From Pseudomonas fragi (lineage in GTDB: Bacteria; Pseudomonadota; Gammaproteobacteria; Pseudomonadales; Pseudomonadaceae): a stretch of 64,000 nucleotides of DNA. The stretch spans positions 186,001-250,000 of the forward strand of contig NZ_CP104861.1 in assembly GCF_025426255.1 (NCBI RefSeq), read 5' to 3'. How positions within the stretch are numbered: position 1 is the stretch's first letter; each line of letters starts with the position of its first letter. The position numbers were made by a program, and so were the translations under genes. Of the stretch, positions 35,562 through 44,340 are shown piece after piece. The notes beneath the pieces are model-generated. The model did no database searches. It saw nothing but the letters and a program-made list of their open reading frames with translations, and was not told the origin of the DNA.

Positions 35562-36791
35562 ATGCTCAACGGCCTATGGCTCAGCTTTTTCGTCGTCGCG
35601 ATGGTGTCGGCGCTCGCCCAATGGCTGGTGGGGGGCAATGCCGGGATCTTCTCCGCGATCGTGGAAAGCATCTTCGCCATGGCCAAGTTGTCGGTCGAAG
35701 TGATGGTTCTGCTGTTCGGCACCCTGACCTTGTGGCTGGGTTTTCTGCGTATTGCTGAAAAAGCCGGCATCGTCGATTGGCTGGGCAGGGCGCTGGGGCC
35801 GCTGTTCAAGCGCCTGATGCCGGAAGTTCCGGCCGGTCACCCGGCGCTGGGGTTTATCACGCTTAACTTTGCTGCCAATGGCCTGGGTTTGGACAATGCG
35901 GCTACGCCCATTGGTCTGAAGGCCATGCGGGCGCTGCAAGAGCTCAATCCAAGCCCGACCAGCGCGAGCAATGCGCAAATCCTGTTTCTGGTGCTCAACG
36001 CGTCGTCCCTGACTCTATTGCCGGTCACTATCTTTATGTACCGCGCCCAGCAAGGGGCTCCGGACCCGACGCTGGTGTTCCTGCCGATTCTGCTGGCGAC
36101 CAGCGCCTCGACCCTGGTCGGGCTGCTTTCGGTCGCTGTCGTGCAGCGCTTGCGGCTGTGGGACCCGGTGGTGCTGGCGTATCTGGTGCCGGGCGCGTTG
36201 ATCCTGGGTGGCTTCATGGCGTTGCTGGCGACCCTGTCGGCCACGGCGTTGGCCAGTTTGTCCTCGATCCTTGGCAACTTGACCCTGTTCGGGCTGATCA
36301 TGCTGTTTCTGGTGATTGGTGCGCTGCGCAAGGTCAAGGTTTACGAAGCGTTTGTCGAAGGTGCCAAAGAAGGCTTCGACGTGGCCAAGAACCTGCTGCC
36401 GTATCTGGTTGCGATGCTTTGTGCGGTGGGCGTATTGCGCGCTTCCGGGGCACTGGACTTTGGCCTCGACGGTATTCGCCATGTGGTCGAGTGGCTGGGC
36501 TGGGACACCCGTTTTGTCGACGCATTGCCTACGGCGATGGTCAAGCCGTTCTCGGGTAGTGCTGCGCGGGCACTGCTGATCGAAACCATGCAAACCCAGG
36601 GTGTGGACAGCTTCCCGGCGTTGGTGGCGGCCACGGTGCAGGGCAGCACTGAAACCACGTTCTATGTCCTGGCGGTGTACTTTGGCGCCGTAGGCATCCA
36701 GCGCGCGCGGCATGCGGTGGGCTGCGCCTTGCTGGCCGAGTTTGCGGGTGTGGTGGCTGCGATTTTGGTGTGCTACTGGTTCTTTGGCTGA
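35562..36791 (+). CDS. Fused SpmA-SpmB (nucleoside-recognition/Gate domain) membrane protein
   Basis: The 409-residue protein is polytopic with about ten hydrophobic helices. Its first half resembles spore maturation protein A, with NFAANGLGLDNAATPIGLKA near 105, and its second half resembles SpmB with KPFSGSAARALL and VQGSTETTFYVLAVYFG. In Bacillus these are two proteins needed for spore core dehydration; Pseudomonas does not sporulate, so the role must differ, perhaps transport across the inner membrane. It matches PA5478 in position beside gltP. Confidence 0.9.
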   Translation: MLNGLWLSFFVVAMVSALAQWLVGGNAGIFSAIVESIFAMAKLSVEVMVLLFGTLTLWLGFLRIAEKAGIVDWLGRALGPLFKRLMPEVPAGHPALGFITLNFAANGLGLDNAATPIGLKAMRALQELNPSPTSASNAQILFLVLNASSLTLLPVTIFMYRAQQGAPDPTLVFLPILLATSASTLVGLLSVAVVQRLRLWDPVVLAYLVPGALILGGFMALLATLSATALASLSSILGNLTLFGLIMLFLVIGALRKVKVYEAFVEGAKEGFDVAKNLLPYLVAMLCAVGVLRASGALDFGLDGIRHVVEWLGWDTRFVDALPTAMVKPFSGSAARALLIETMQTQGVDSFPALVAATVQGSTETTFYVLAVYFGAVGIQRARHAVGCALLAEFAGVVAAILVCYWFFG

Positions 36792-36794
36792 TCC

Positions 36795-36940
36795 GTAGCA
36801 GTTGACGAGCGGAGCGAGGCTACGTTCGGCGGCGAAGCCGTCGCAAAATCAGACACTGCGGTGTGCCAGTTGAATCCAGTTCTCAGGGTTTACGACGGCT
36901 TCGCCGCCGGACGCAGCCTCGTTCCTTCGGCAGCTGCTAC
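36795..36940. repeat. 145-bp inverted-repeat element, copy 3, supplying a stop codon
   Basis: It begins GTAGCAGTTGACGAGCGGAG and ends GTTCCTTCGGCAGCTGCTAC. Right-arm identity with copies 1 and 2 is high; the left arm has diverged. The last bases overlap the 3' end of the methyltransferase gene, whose stop TAG (36937-36939 on the minus strand) is part of the element. Confidence 0.85.
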
Positions 36941-37581
36941 GGTTGTTGAGTTGAGGGGGGTTTACGCCACACACTCACCAGCCAGGGCTGCTGGTCGCGG
37001 GGCAGGCCCGCCGGGCGATAGTAGTGCTCCAGTTCAGCAAAACCGGCAGCCGTCAGCATTGCTCGCCAGTTTTCAAGATCGTGATATGCCCCATAGCGTT
37101 CACCGTTCCAGCCTTCGCGGTTGTCGCCTCGAGGGTTGGAACTGAGCAGTACGCCGCCGGGTTTCAGGCTGGCGTGCAGCTTGCCCAGGACTTGCCCCAA
37201 CTCCTGGGTTGGGACGTGGAACAACGAGGCGTTGGCGAAAATGCCGTCGAAGCGTTCGGCAGGCAAGTCGAGCTTGAGAAAGTCCTGGTGCCACACTTCG
37301 CAGCCGCTGTCTTCGCGGGCCATTTGGGTGAAGCGCTCGGTGCCATCCAGCCCGACTGCGACATGCCCCAGCCGGGTAAAGGTCTGCAAGTCGCGCCCCG
37401 GCCCGCAGCCAAAATCCAGAATTGAAAACGGCGCTGTACCCTGGATATGGCGCAGCAGGGCGTCGATATTCTGGCTCACGTCGTGGTCGCGGGTGCCTTC
37501 ACGGAAGCCTTCAGCGCTCTGTTGATAGTGGCCAAGGGTGGTGGCAGCAATCTGTTCGAGGGTCTTTGGGTCAAGGGTCAT
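36937..37581 (-). CDS. Class I SAM-dependent methyltransferase
   Basis: The 214-residue protein has the Rossmann methyltransferase core: motif I ILDFGCGPGRD near residue 54, the acidic loop VGLDGTERF, and FDGIFANASLFHVP. The substrate is unknown. The ATG at 37581 is preferred over one seven codons upstream because AGG-rich sequence precedes it. Its stop codon lies within the repeat element downstream. It follows the met/sulfur operon on the opposite flank of metI. Confidence 0.85.
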   Translation of the reverse strand: MTLDPKTLEQIAATTLGHYQQSAEGFREGTRDHDVSQNIDALLRHIQGTAPFSILDFGCGPGRDLQTFTRLGHVAVGLDGTERFTQMAREDSGCEVWHQDFLKLDLPAERFDGIFANASLFHVPTQELGQVLGKLHASLKPGGVLLSSNPRGDNREGWNGERYGAYHDLENWRAMLTAAGFAELEHYYRPAGLPRDQQPWLVSVWRKPPSTQQP

Positions 37582-37621
37582 CGCAGGCTCAGTCGGCGGC
37601 ATTCAGACCGCCGACTATACC

Positions 37622-38266
37622 TCAGCGTTTGTTCAGTGCCAGGGCCAGGCGGTCGCCGCCGAGTTGAATCACGGCCACCAGAATCACCAGCAATACGATC
37701 ACTGTCAGCATCACCTGTGAATCAAAGCGCTGATAGCCGTAGCGGTACGCGATGTCGCCCAAACCGCCTGCGCCAATCGCACCGGCCATGGCTGAAGAGT
37801 TGATCATCGTTACCAGGGTGATGGTGAAACCGCCGACGATACCGGGTAAGGCTTCAGGCAACAGCACGTGCCAGATGATGTGATGACGCTTACAGCCCAT
37901 AGCCTGGGCGGCTTCGATCAATCCGTGATCGACCTCACGCAGGCTGACTTCGGCAATTCGGGCAAAAAACGGGGTTGCCGCGATGGTTAGCGGTACGACC
38001 GCCGCCCATACGCCGTAGGTAGTACCCACAATCAGGCGAGTAAACGGGATTAGCGCTACCATCAAAATCAGAAATGGGATTGAGCGAAAAAGATTCACGA
38101 ACGCACCCAATGCCTTGTTCAGCGTCGGAGCCTCATAAATGCCACCCTTGCCGCTGGTGACCAGAATCACCGCCAGCGGAATGCCCAGAATCAGCGCGAT
38201 CAGCGATGACACGCCGACCATCAGGAAGGTGTCGATCACCCCCTGCCACAAACGGTCAAATCCCAT
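37622..38266 (-). CDS. metI: Methionine-type ABC transporter permease, second system
   Basis: The 214-residue permease has five helices and an EAA loop ([12 protein letters not shown]...LLPEALPG near 122-145). It is the last gene of the sulfur operon. The start overlaps metN by 11 bases. Compared with the metI at 12677 it is a paralogue; association with sulfur-scavenging flavin enzymes suggests uptake of methionine or a related organosulfur compound. Confidence 0.92.
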   Translation of the reverse strand: MGFDRLWQGVIDTFLMVGVSSLIALILGIPLAVILVTSGKGGIYEAPTLNKALGAFVNLFRSIPFLILMVALIPFTRLIVGTTYGVWAAVVPLTIAATPFFARIAEVSLREVDHGLIEAAQAMGCKRHHIIWHVLLPEALPGIVGGFTITLVTMINSSAMAGAIGAGGLGDIAYRYGYQRFDSQVMLTVIVLLVILVAVIQLGGDRLALALNKR

Positions 38267-39371
38267 AGCCTACTACCTCGACGTGTTGTGCCCATTGTTT
38301 GGCGCGCTTGCGTAGCTCGTCCGCGCCGAGTGAGGTGCTGGTCACGCTGAGCAGCAGTTGGCCCAGGGCATGCCCCTGAATGTGTTCGACCCCGCCGTGC
38401 AGCAACCGCACCTGGCCACCGAGGGCGCTGAACAATGCACCAAGATCGGGCTCCTGACCTCCGGTAAAGCGCAGTCGCAGGATCACGCTTGATTGCGCAG
38501 ACAGGGGCTGCGCGGTGATACGGCCCTGCAAGGCTTCTGGCAGGGTGTCTTGCAAGGGGGCGAGCAGGGTCTTGCTGACCTCATGCTGCGGGTCGCCGAA
38601 CACTTGCCACACCTGCCCTTGCTCGACCACCCGACCTTGTTCAAGCACCACCACGCGGTGGCAAATATCGCGGATCACGGCCATTTCGTGGGTGATCAGA
38701 ATGATGGTCAGGCCCAGGCGCTGATTGATCTCGCGCAGCAAGCCGAGAATCGACTGCGTGGTTTCCGGGTCCAGGGCCGAAGTGGCTTCGTCGCAGAGCA
38801 AAATCGCTGGGTCGTGAACCAGCGCACGGGCAATGCCGACGCGCTGTTTTTGCCCGCCCGACAGTTGCGCCGGGTAGGCCGTGTGCTTGTCTTGCAGGCC
38901 TACCAGTTCCAGCAGTTCCCGGACTTTTTGTTCGCGTTGCAGCTTGGGGACGCCCGCCACCTTTAGCGGCAGTTCGACGTTTTGCCACACGGTCTTGGCC
39001 GACATCAGGTTGAAGTGCTGGAAGATCATGCCGATCTTGCGGCGCAGGGCGACCAGCTGGTCTTCGTTAAAGCCAGCGATATCGACCTGATCAATCAGAA
39101 TCCGGCCACTGCTGGGTTGCTCCAGGCGGTTGATGGTGCGAATCAGCGACGATTTACCGGCGCCGCTGCGGCCAATAATGCCGAAGATTTCCCCGCGTTG
39201 AATCGCCAGATCGATACCTTTGAGGGCCTCAACCGGGCCCTGGCGGCCGTCATAGGTTTTGCCGATACCGATAAAACGCACATGGGCGTGGCTCAGCTCG
39301 GGGTGCAGCTCGGTATGGTTCGCACTGGGCTGCGGTTGTTCGAGTCGTTCGCGAGCAATAGCCACATTCAT
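38256..39371 (-). CDS. metN: Methionine-type ABC transporter ATPase, second system
   Basis: The 371-residue ATPase has Walker [10 protein letters not shown], signature [12 protein letters not shown], Walker [13 protein letters not shown] and LITHEMAV, and a C-terminal NIL regulatory domain (about 290-370). An N-terminal extension of about 28 residues precedes the usual start. It lies two bases after metQ. Confidence 0.92.
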   Translation of the reverse strand: MNVAIARERLEQPQPSANHTELHPELSHAHVRFIGIGKTYDGRQGPVEALKGIDLAIQRGEIFGIIGRSGAGKSSLIRTINRLEQPSSGRILIDQVDIAGFNEDQLVALRRKIGMIFQHFNLMSAKTVWQNVELPLKVAGVPKLQREQKVRELLELVGLQDKHTAYPAQLSGGQKQRVGIARALVHDPAILLCDEATSALDPETTQSILGLLREINQRLGLTIILITHEMAVIRDICHRVVVLEQGRVVEQGQVWQVFGDPQHEVSKTLLAPLQDTLPEALQGRITAQPLSAQSSVILRLRFTGGQEPDLGALFSALGGQVRLLHGGVEHIQGHALGQLLLSVTSTSLGADELRKRAKQWAQHVEVVGYGI

Positions 39372-39373
39372 GA

Positions 39374-40165
39374 TCAGCCTCCCCAGCCGGGCTGGTACAG
39401 GGTGCCGTAGGTTTTATCCAGCGAGGCCTTGACCACGGGGGAGTGCTGATAGATGTCGATGAACTTGGCCAGACGCGGGTCGTCCTTGTTCTTGGGCTGG
39501 ATCACGAACTGAATCACGTACTCGGGGTGATCGATGCCATCGAACAGCAACGCTGACTCGGCGTCGAAGGTTTTGGACAGGCGAATGTAGGCCGGATAGC
39601 CCTGCACCAGGTCGGCATCATCGTAGGCACGCACCAGTTGCACGGCTTCTACCTGCAGGATTTTGATCTTCTTCGGGTTGGCGATGATGTCTTCTTCGGT
39701 GGCCTTGTAACCAACCCCGGGTTTGAGGGTGATCAGCCCGGCCTTGGCCAGCAGTTGCAGGCCGCGGCCGCTGTTGATCGGATCGTTGGCAATGGCGACG
39801 GTGGCGCCTTCAGGCAGGGCGTCGAGGCTTTTGTACTTTTTCGAATACAGGCCCACGTTGTTGATGATGCCTTTGGCGTAGGGCACCAGATCAAACCCGG
39901 CGGCGGTCTTGGCGTTTTCCAAAAACGGAATGTGCTGGAAGTAGTTCACGTCGATATCGCCACTGGCCAGGCTGACATTGGGCGCGATCCAGTCGGTGAA
40001 CTCCACCAGCTCGACCTTGAGCCCTTGCTTGTCAGCCTCGGCCACAGCGGTTTCCAGCGGGATTGCAAAGGCGGCGGTAGTGCCTACCTTAAGCGGTTTT
40101 TCGGCGGCGTGGGCAATACCGCTCAACAGCCCGAGGGCCAGAACCAGTGCGTGCTTTTTGTTCAT
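39374..40165 (-). CDS. metQ: MetQ-type substrate-binding protein, second system
   Basis: The 263-residue NlpA-family protein has a signal peptide ending AHAAEK without a lipobox cysteine. Typical stretches are [20 protein letters not shown] and [16 protein letters not shown]. Its ligand is probably methionine or another sulfur compound. A REPIN separates it from the monooxygenase gene upstream. The start at 40165 is chosen because the signal peptide begins there. Confidence 0.92.
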   Translation of the reverse strand: MNKKHALVLALGLLSGIAHAAEKPLKVGTTAAFAIPLETAVAEADKQGLKVELVEFTDWIAPNVSLASGDIDVNYFQHIPFLENAKTAAGFDLVPYAKGIINNVGLYSKKYKSLDALPEGATVAIANDPINSGRGLQLLAKAGLITLKPGVGYKATEEDIIANPKKIKILQVEAVQLVRAYDDADLVQGYPAYIRLSKTFDAESALLFDGIDHPEYVIQFVIQPKNKDDPRLAKFIDIYQHSPVVKASLDKTYGTLYQPGWGG

Positions 40166-40202
40166 AAGAGGTGTCCTGTCAACGTGTCGGATTTTGTATC
40201 TC

Positions 40203-40289
40203 TGTGGGAGCGGGCTTGCTCGCGACTCAGGCAACGCGGTGCTTCAGGCAAACCGCAGTGATGCCATCGCGAGCAAGCCCGCTCCCACA
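40203..40289. repeat. REPIN inside the sulfur operon
   Basis: TGTGGGAGCGGGCTTGCTCG and its reverse complement flank an 87-bp element with an inner ACGCGGT/ACCGC pair. It lies between the monooxygenase and metQ, which run in the same direction, and may lower downstream expression or mark an mRNA processing point. Confidence 0.88.
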
Positions 40290-40307
40290 AATACAAATAA
40301 AGAAGGT

Positions 40308-41669
40308 TTATGGGTTATGCCTGAAGACCGCACCGGTATGGCGCTCGGGCAAATGCGCAGCGCCGTCGGTAAACAGTTTTTGTCGCAGGCTGCCGGTGTC
40401 ATAAGCCGTCTTGTAGGAACCCCTGCGTTGCAGCTCGGGCACCACCAGATCGATAAAGTCGACGTAGCTCTCAGGGGTGACGATGCGGGTCAGGTTGAAG
40501 CCGTCGAGGCCGGTTTCAGCGATCCATGACTCCAGCTCATCGGCGACTTGTTCCGGCGAGCCCACCAAGGTGATGTAACGTCCGCCCAGCGCGTGCTGTT
40601 CGAGCAATTTACGGCGGGTCCAGTCGTTGTTTTGCAGCACTTTTGTTGCCGACTGAATCGCGTTGTTTTTCACGTACTGGATCGGTTCGTCCAGTTCGTA
40701 ATCAGCAAAATCGATGCCTGTGGAGCTGGAGAAATGCGCCACTCCGGCTTCGGCGCTGGCATAGCTCAGGTACTCGTCACGCTTGGCCAGTGCCTGGGCC
40801 TCGGTCGGTGCAACGATCACGTTCAGGCCCATAAACAGCTTGATATCGTCCGGGTTGCGGCCTGCCGCCACGGCGCTGGCGCGAACCTTGTCGACCTGCA
40901 CTTTGGTCGCCGCCTTGGTCTGGCCGCTGATAAACACGCACTCGGCATGGCGCCCGGCAAACACCAGGCCGCGATCCGAGCTGCCCGCCTGAAACAGCAC
41001 CGGGGTGCGCTGGGGCGACGGCTCGCAGAGGTGATAACCCTCCACCTGATAGAACTCCCCGGCATGCTTGATCTTGTGCACTTTGTCGGGCTGGGCGTAG
41101 ATGCGCTGCACCGGGTCATTGAGCACCGCGCCGTTTTCCCAGCTGCCTTCCCAGAGCTTGTACAACACCTGCAGGTACTCATCGGCCTGATCGTAACGAC
41201 GGTCGTGTTCGACTTGCTCGGTCAGGCCCATGGCCTTGGCTGCGCTGTCGAGGTAGCCGGTGACGATGTTCCAGCCCACGCGGCCACGGGTCAGGTGATC
41301 GAGGGTCGACATGCGGCGTGCGAACAAATACGGCGCTTCGTAAGTAAGGTTTGCAGTTAGGCCAAAGCCGAGGTTTTTGGTGACAGCCGCCATGGCCGAA
41401 ACCAGTAGCAACGGGTCGTTGACCGGTAGTTGGATCGCCTCTTTTAGCGGAACATCGACCGATTGCTGATAAACGTCATACACGCCCACGATGTCGGCGA
41501 TAAACAGCCCATCAAACAGTCCGCGCTCCAGCAACTGCGCCAGTTCTGTCCAGTACTCCAGGGTATTGAAGGTGGTCGAGTTGTCCCGTGGGTGCGTCCA
41601 CAACCCGTGGTTGATATGGCCAATGCAGTTCATGTTGAAGGCATTGATGAGGATTTTCTTTTTGCTCAT
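40308..41669 (-). CDS. LLM-class flavin-dependent monooxygenase (NtaA/SnaA/DszA type)
   Basis: The 453-residue enzyme belongs to the two-component, FMNH2-using luciferase-like family that includes DszA, NtaA and sulfone/sulfonate monooxygenases. Markers are NAFNMNCIGHINHGLWTHPR at the N-terminus, RGRVGWNIVTG near 130 and LFQAGSSDRG near 225. With two SfnB-type dehydrogenases upstream it probably attacks C-S bonds to release sulfite. The start overlaps the stop of the preceding gene (ATGA). A flavin reductase partner is not encoded here. Confidence 0.88.
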   Translation of the reverse strand: MSKKKILINAFNMNCIGHINHGLWTHPRDNSTTFNTLEYWTELAQLLERGLFDGLFIADIVGVYDVYQQSVDVPLKEAIQLPVNDPLLLVSAMAAVTKNLGFGLTANLTYEAPYLFARRMSTLDHLTRGRVGWNIVTGYLDSAAKAMGLTEQVEHDRRYDQADEYLQVLYKLWEGSWENGAVLNDPVQRIYAQPDKVHKIKHAGEFYQVEGYHLCEPSPQRTPVLFQAGSSDRGLVFAGRHAECVFISGQTKAATKVQVDKVRASAVAAGRNPDDIKLFMGLNVIVAPTEAQALAKRDEYLSYASAEAGVAHFSSSTGIDFADYELDEPIQYVKNNAIQSATKVLQNNDWTRRKLLEQHALGGRYITLVGSPEQVADELESWIAETGLDGFNLTRIVTPESYVDFIDLVVPELQRRGSYKTAYDTGSLRQKLFTDGAAHLPERHTGAVFRHNP

Positions 41670-42865
41670 CAGATGGTCCCCCGCAATGGCGGGTTGGCAT
41701 CGTTGAGGTAGTAATTGCCTACCGCGTGGTACTTCCAGCGTACCGGGTCATGCAGCGTATGGACGCGTGCGTTGCGCCAGTGGCGGTCAAGTCCGTGTTC
41801 GGCAAGGGTGGCCTGGCTGCCAGCCAGTTCAAACAGGGTGCTGCCCGCGGCCAGCGAGATTTCGGTGCTGATGGCTCGCGCCTCGGCAACGGCAATCGAT
41901 GCGGCGGCCACCGTGCTGGCCGTGGGGTTGCTCTGGGCACTGTCGAGAAATTCCCCCGCGCGCTCCAGCAAGGCTTCGGCGGCATGCAAACGCACACTCA
42001 AGTGGCCGAAGCTTTTCAGGGTCAGTGGGTCTTCACTGGCAATATCGCTGGTGGCGTCGATCCAGGGCCGGGTTTTGGTGCGCACAAAATGCAGTGCATC
42101 TTCAAAGGCGGCGCGGGCGATACCGGTGTCGATGGCTGCGTGCAGAATCTGCGCCAGCGGGCCAACCGGGGTCGGGCGCTCAAATGCGCTTTGAAACGGG
42201 ATCACGTCCTGGGCTGCGACCAGAACGTTGTCGAACACCACCGAGCCGCTGCCCGTGGTGCGCTGGCCAAAGCCGCTCCAGTCGTCGATCACGCTCAGGC
42301 CGTCGCTGTCACGGTGTACAAACGCCAGATGCTGGATGCCGTCGTCGTCCACAACCGATGTAGGAATACGCTGCGCATACAGTGCGCCGGTGGCGTAGAA
42401 CTTGCGGCCGGTGATGCGATAGCCGTGTTCGGCCCTGGCCAGGTGGGTGGTGCGATCGTGGGCGGTTTTGGTGCCGATTTCAGCCAGGGCATTGCCGAAA
42501 CGTTGCCCGGCCAGGACTTCGGCATAAAGGCGCTGTTTTTGCTCGTGGCTGCCATTCACCCGCAGGACTTCGAGAGTATAGAAGTGGTTTTGCGGGATTT
42601 GCCCAAGCGAGGCGTCAGCTGCGGCGATCAGTGCCACCACCTGCGCCAGCGTAACGTTGGAAACGCCCGCGCCGCCGTAGGCCTTGGGCACGGTGATGCC
42701 CCACAGGCCGGTGTGGGAAAACAGTTCAAGCTCATCAAAGGGCAGGCGGCGTTCGCTGTCGCGCAGGACGCTGTCGCGCTTGAAATGCGCCGCCAGTTCA
42801 CGGGCCACGCGCAAGGCCTCGGCATCGCTGTGGATAACCGGGACCTGTTTGGAAATCAGTGACAT
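41669..42865 (-). CDS. SfnB/DszC-family acyl-CoA dehydrogenase-like monooxygenase (copy 2)
   Basis: The 398-residue protein has the acyl-CoA dehydrogenase fold with the motifs of sulfur-acquisition SfnB proteins: KAYGGAGVSN near 60, QIPQNHFYTLEVLR, GRKFYATGALYA and DDWSGFGQRTTGSGSV. SfnB is involved in using dimethylsulfone and other organosulfur compounds under sulfate limitation. It lies just after a paralogue and just before the luciferase-like enzyme, all on one strand. Confidence 0.87.
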   Translation of the reverse strand: MSLISKQVPVIHSDAEALRVARELAAHFKRDSVLRDSERRLPFDELELFSHTGLWGITVPKAYGGAGVSNVTLAQVVALIAAADASLGQIPQNHFYTLEVLRVNGSHEQKQRLYAEVLAGQRFGNALAEIGTKTAHDRTTHLARAEHGYRITGRKFYATGALYAQRIPTSVVDDDGIQHLAFVHRDSDGLSVIDDWSGFGQRTTGSGSVVFDNVLVAAQDVIPFQSAFERPTPVGPLAQILHAAIDTGIARAAFEDALHFVRTKTRPWIDATSDIASEDPLTLKSFGHLSVRLHAAEALLERAGEFLDSAQSNPTASTVAAASIAVAEARAISTEISLAAGSTLFELAGSQATLAEHGLDRHWRNARVHTLHDPVRWKYHAVGNYYLNDANPPLRGTI

Positions 42866-42879
42866 GGGTATCTCCAGGG

Positions 42880-44121
42880 TCAGATCCAGGAATGCCGGGC
42901 AGGCAGGGTGCCGTTGAGGCGAAAAGCGCCGATGGCGTGGTACTTCCAACGCACCGGGTCGTGCAGGGTATGCACCCGGGCATTGCGCCAGTGACGATCG
43001 AGGTTGAATTCAGCGAGACTGGCGCGGCTACCGGCCAGTTCGAAGAGCTTTTCGCTGGCCAGCAATGACAGCTCGGTGGTCACTACCTTGGCTTCGGCCA
43101 CGGCAATCGAGGCACGTGCAGCGGCAGGAGCATCGATCGGCGCGGCACTGACTTCATCGAGTACCCGGCCGGCTTTGCGCAGCAACGCTTCGGCGGCGTG
43201 CAGTTCAATGTGCAACTTGCCGATGTCGGCGATCACGTAGGGGTCATCGCTGTTGCGTTCGACCTTGGCGTCGATCCATGGGCGCGAGCGTTCGCGTACA
43301 AAGCTGATAGTGTCGGCAATGGCACCGCGAGCGATGCCTAGGTCGATGGCCGCCTGGATCAACTGCGACACGGCGCCTTGAATATGCGGGGTTTCGCCCA
43401 GGTGCCAGTTGTCGACCACCAGCTCGGCTTCGACCCGCACGTTGTTGAGCAATACGGTGCCGCTGGCGGTGGTGCGCTGGCCAAAGCCGGACCAGTCATC
43501 GACGACGCGCAAGCCTGGAGTACCGCGACGAACAAAGGCAATGATCTGCTTGCCATCATCGTTGAGGGCCTTTACCGCGATCCAGTGGGCAAATAAGGCA
43601 CCGGTTGAGTAAAACTTCTGACCGCTAATAACGAAATCGTCGCCATCTGCGGTGATGCGAGCCTTCAATTCGAGGGTGTTTTTGTTGCCGCGCTCCGGCC
43701 CGGCATTACCGATGCGCCAGCCTTGCAGCACGCTGGCGAACAACTGCTCTTTTTGCGATTGGGTCGCGGTGGCCGAAATCAGACTGAGAATGCCTACCTG
43801 ATTCTGCGGAATCTGCCCCAGCGCCGGGTCGGCTGCCGAGATGATCGCGAACACTTCAGCCAAGGTCACGAACGACACCTGTGGCCCGCCAAATTCACGA
43901 GCAATCGAGATACTGCCCAGGCCGCTACGGGTGAACTCTTCTACAAGCGACCACGGCAGTTTACGTTGCCGGTCGCGCTTGGCTGCGTGCTCTCGGGCGT
44001 TGGCAGCCAGTGTACGGGCGGCTTCAAGGGCTTCGTTGTCGGTGCGCAGAACATGCGCTGCCAGCAACAGAGGCGCGACATCCAGGTCACTCTGCAGGTG
44101 TGCATTGGCCAAATTGGACAT
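42880..44121 (-). CDS. SfnB-family sulfur acquisition oxidoreductase (copy 1)
   Basis: The 413-residue paralogue is the first gene of the operon. It carries AREFGGPQVS, GQIPQNQVGIL, GQKFYSTGALFAHW and DDWSGFGQRTTASGTV, and the C-terminal DRHWRNARVHTLHDPVRWKY that is nearly identical in copy 2. The two genes probably arose by tandem duplication and then diverged elsewhere. GGAG precedes its ATG on the minus strand. Sulfur-starvation control is inferred. Confidence 0.88.
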   Translation of the reverse strand: MSNLANAHLQSDLDVAPLLLAAHVLRTDNEALEAARTLAANAREHAAKRDRQRKLPWSLVEEFTRSGLGSISIAREFGGPQVSFVTLAEVFAIISAADPALGQIPQNQVGILSLISATATQSQKEQLFASVLQGWRIGNAGPERGNKNTLELKARITADGDDFVISGQKFYSTGALFAHWIAVKALNDDGKQIIAFVRRGTPGLRVVDDWSGFGQRTTASGTVLLNNVRVEAELVVDNWHLGETPHIQGAVSQLIQAAIDLGIARGAIADTISFVRERSRPWIDAKVERNSDDPYVIADIGKLHIELHAAEALLRKAGRVLDEVSAAPIDAPAAARASIAVAEAKVVTTELSLLASEKLFELAGSRASLAEFNLDRHWRNARVHTLHDPVRWKYHAIGAFRLNGTLPARHSWI

Positions 44122-44340
44122 TAGTACCGCTCCTTGGCTGCACTCAATGCCCTGGCGTTATGCACAAGGGTGATTGTGTTACGGACCATACCTACCTCAC
44201 GTTTCATGGGAGCGCCGCTTGAGCGGCGCGGATAAAAGCTGAGAGTCCGGTGGTCCGGTTCATATACCCTAATCGAGTATAAAAATTAAAAGAACTAGCT
44301 TTTAGGAATATGGATAGATGTTTTTTCAGTCCTGCACGGG
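44122..44340 (-). promoter_or_regulatory. Leader and upstream region of the sulfur operon with three inverted repeats
   Basis: Within 220 bases upstream of copy 1 are a perfect hairpin GCGCCGC-TTGA-GCGGCGC (44212-44229), an inverted repeat TATAC-N9-GTATA (44263-44281) and TAAAAG-AACTAG-CTTTTA (44287-44304). The last two are in AT-rich DNA and may be operator sites; I cannot name the regulator. Confidence 0.4.
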
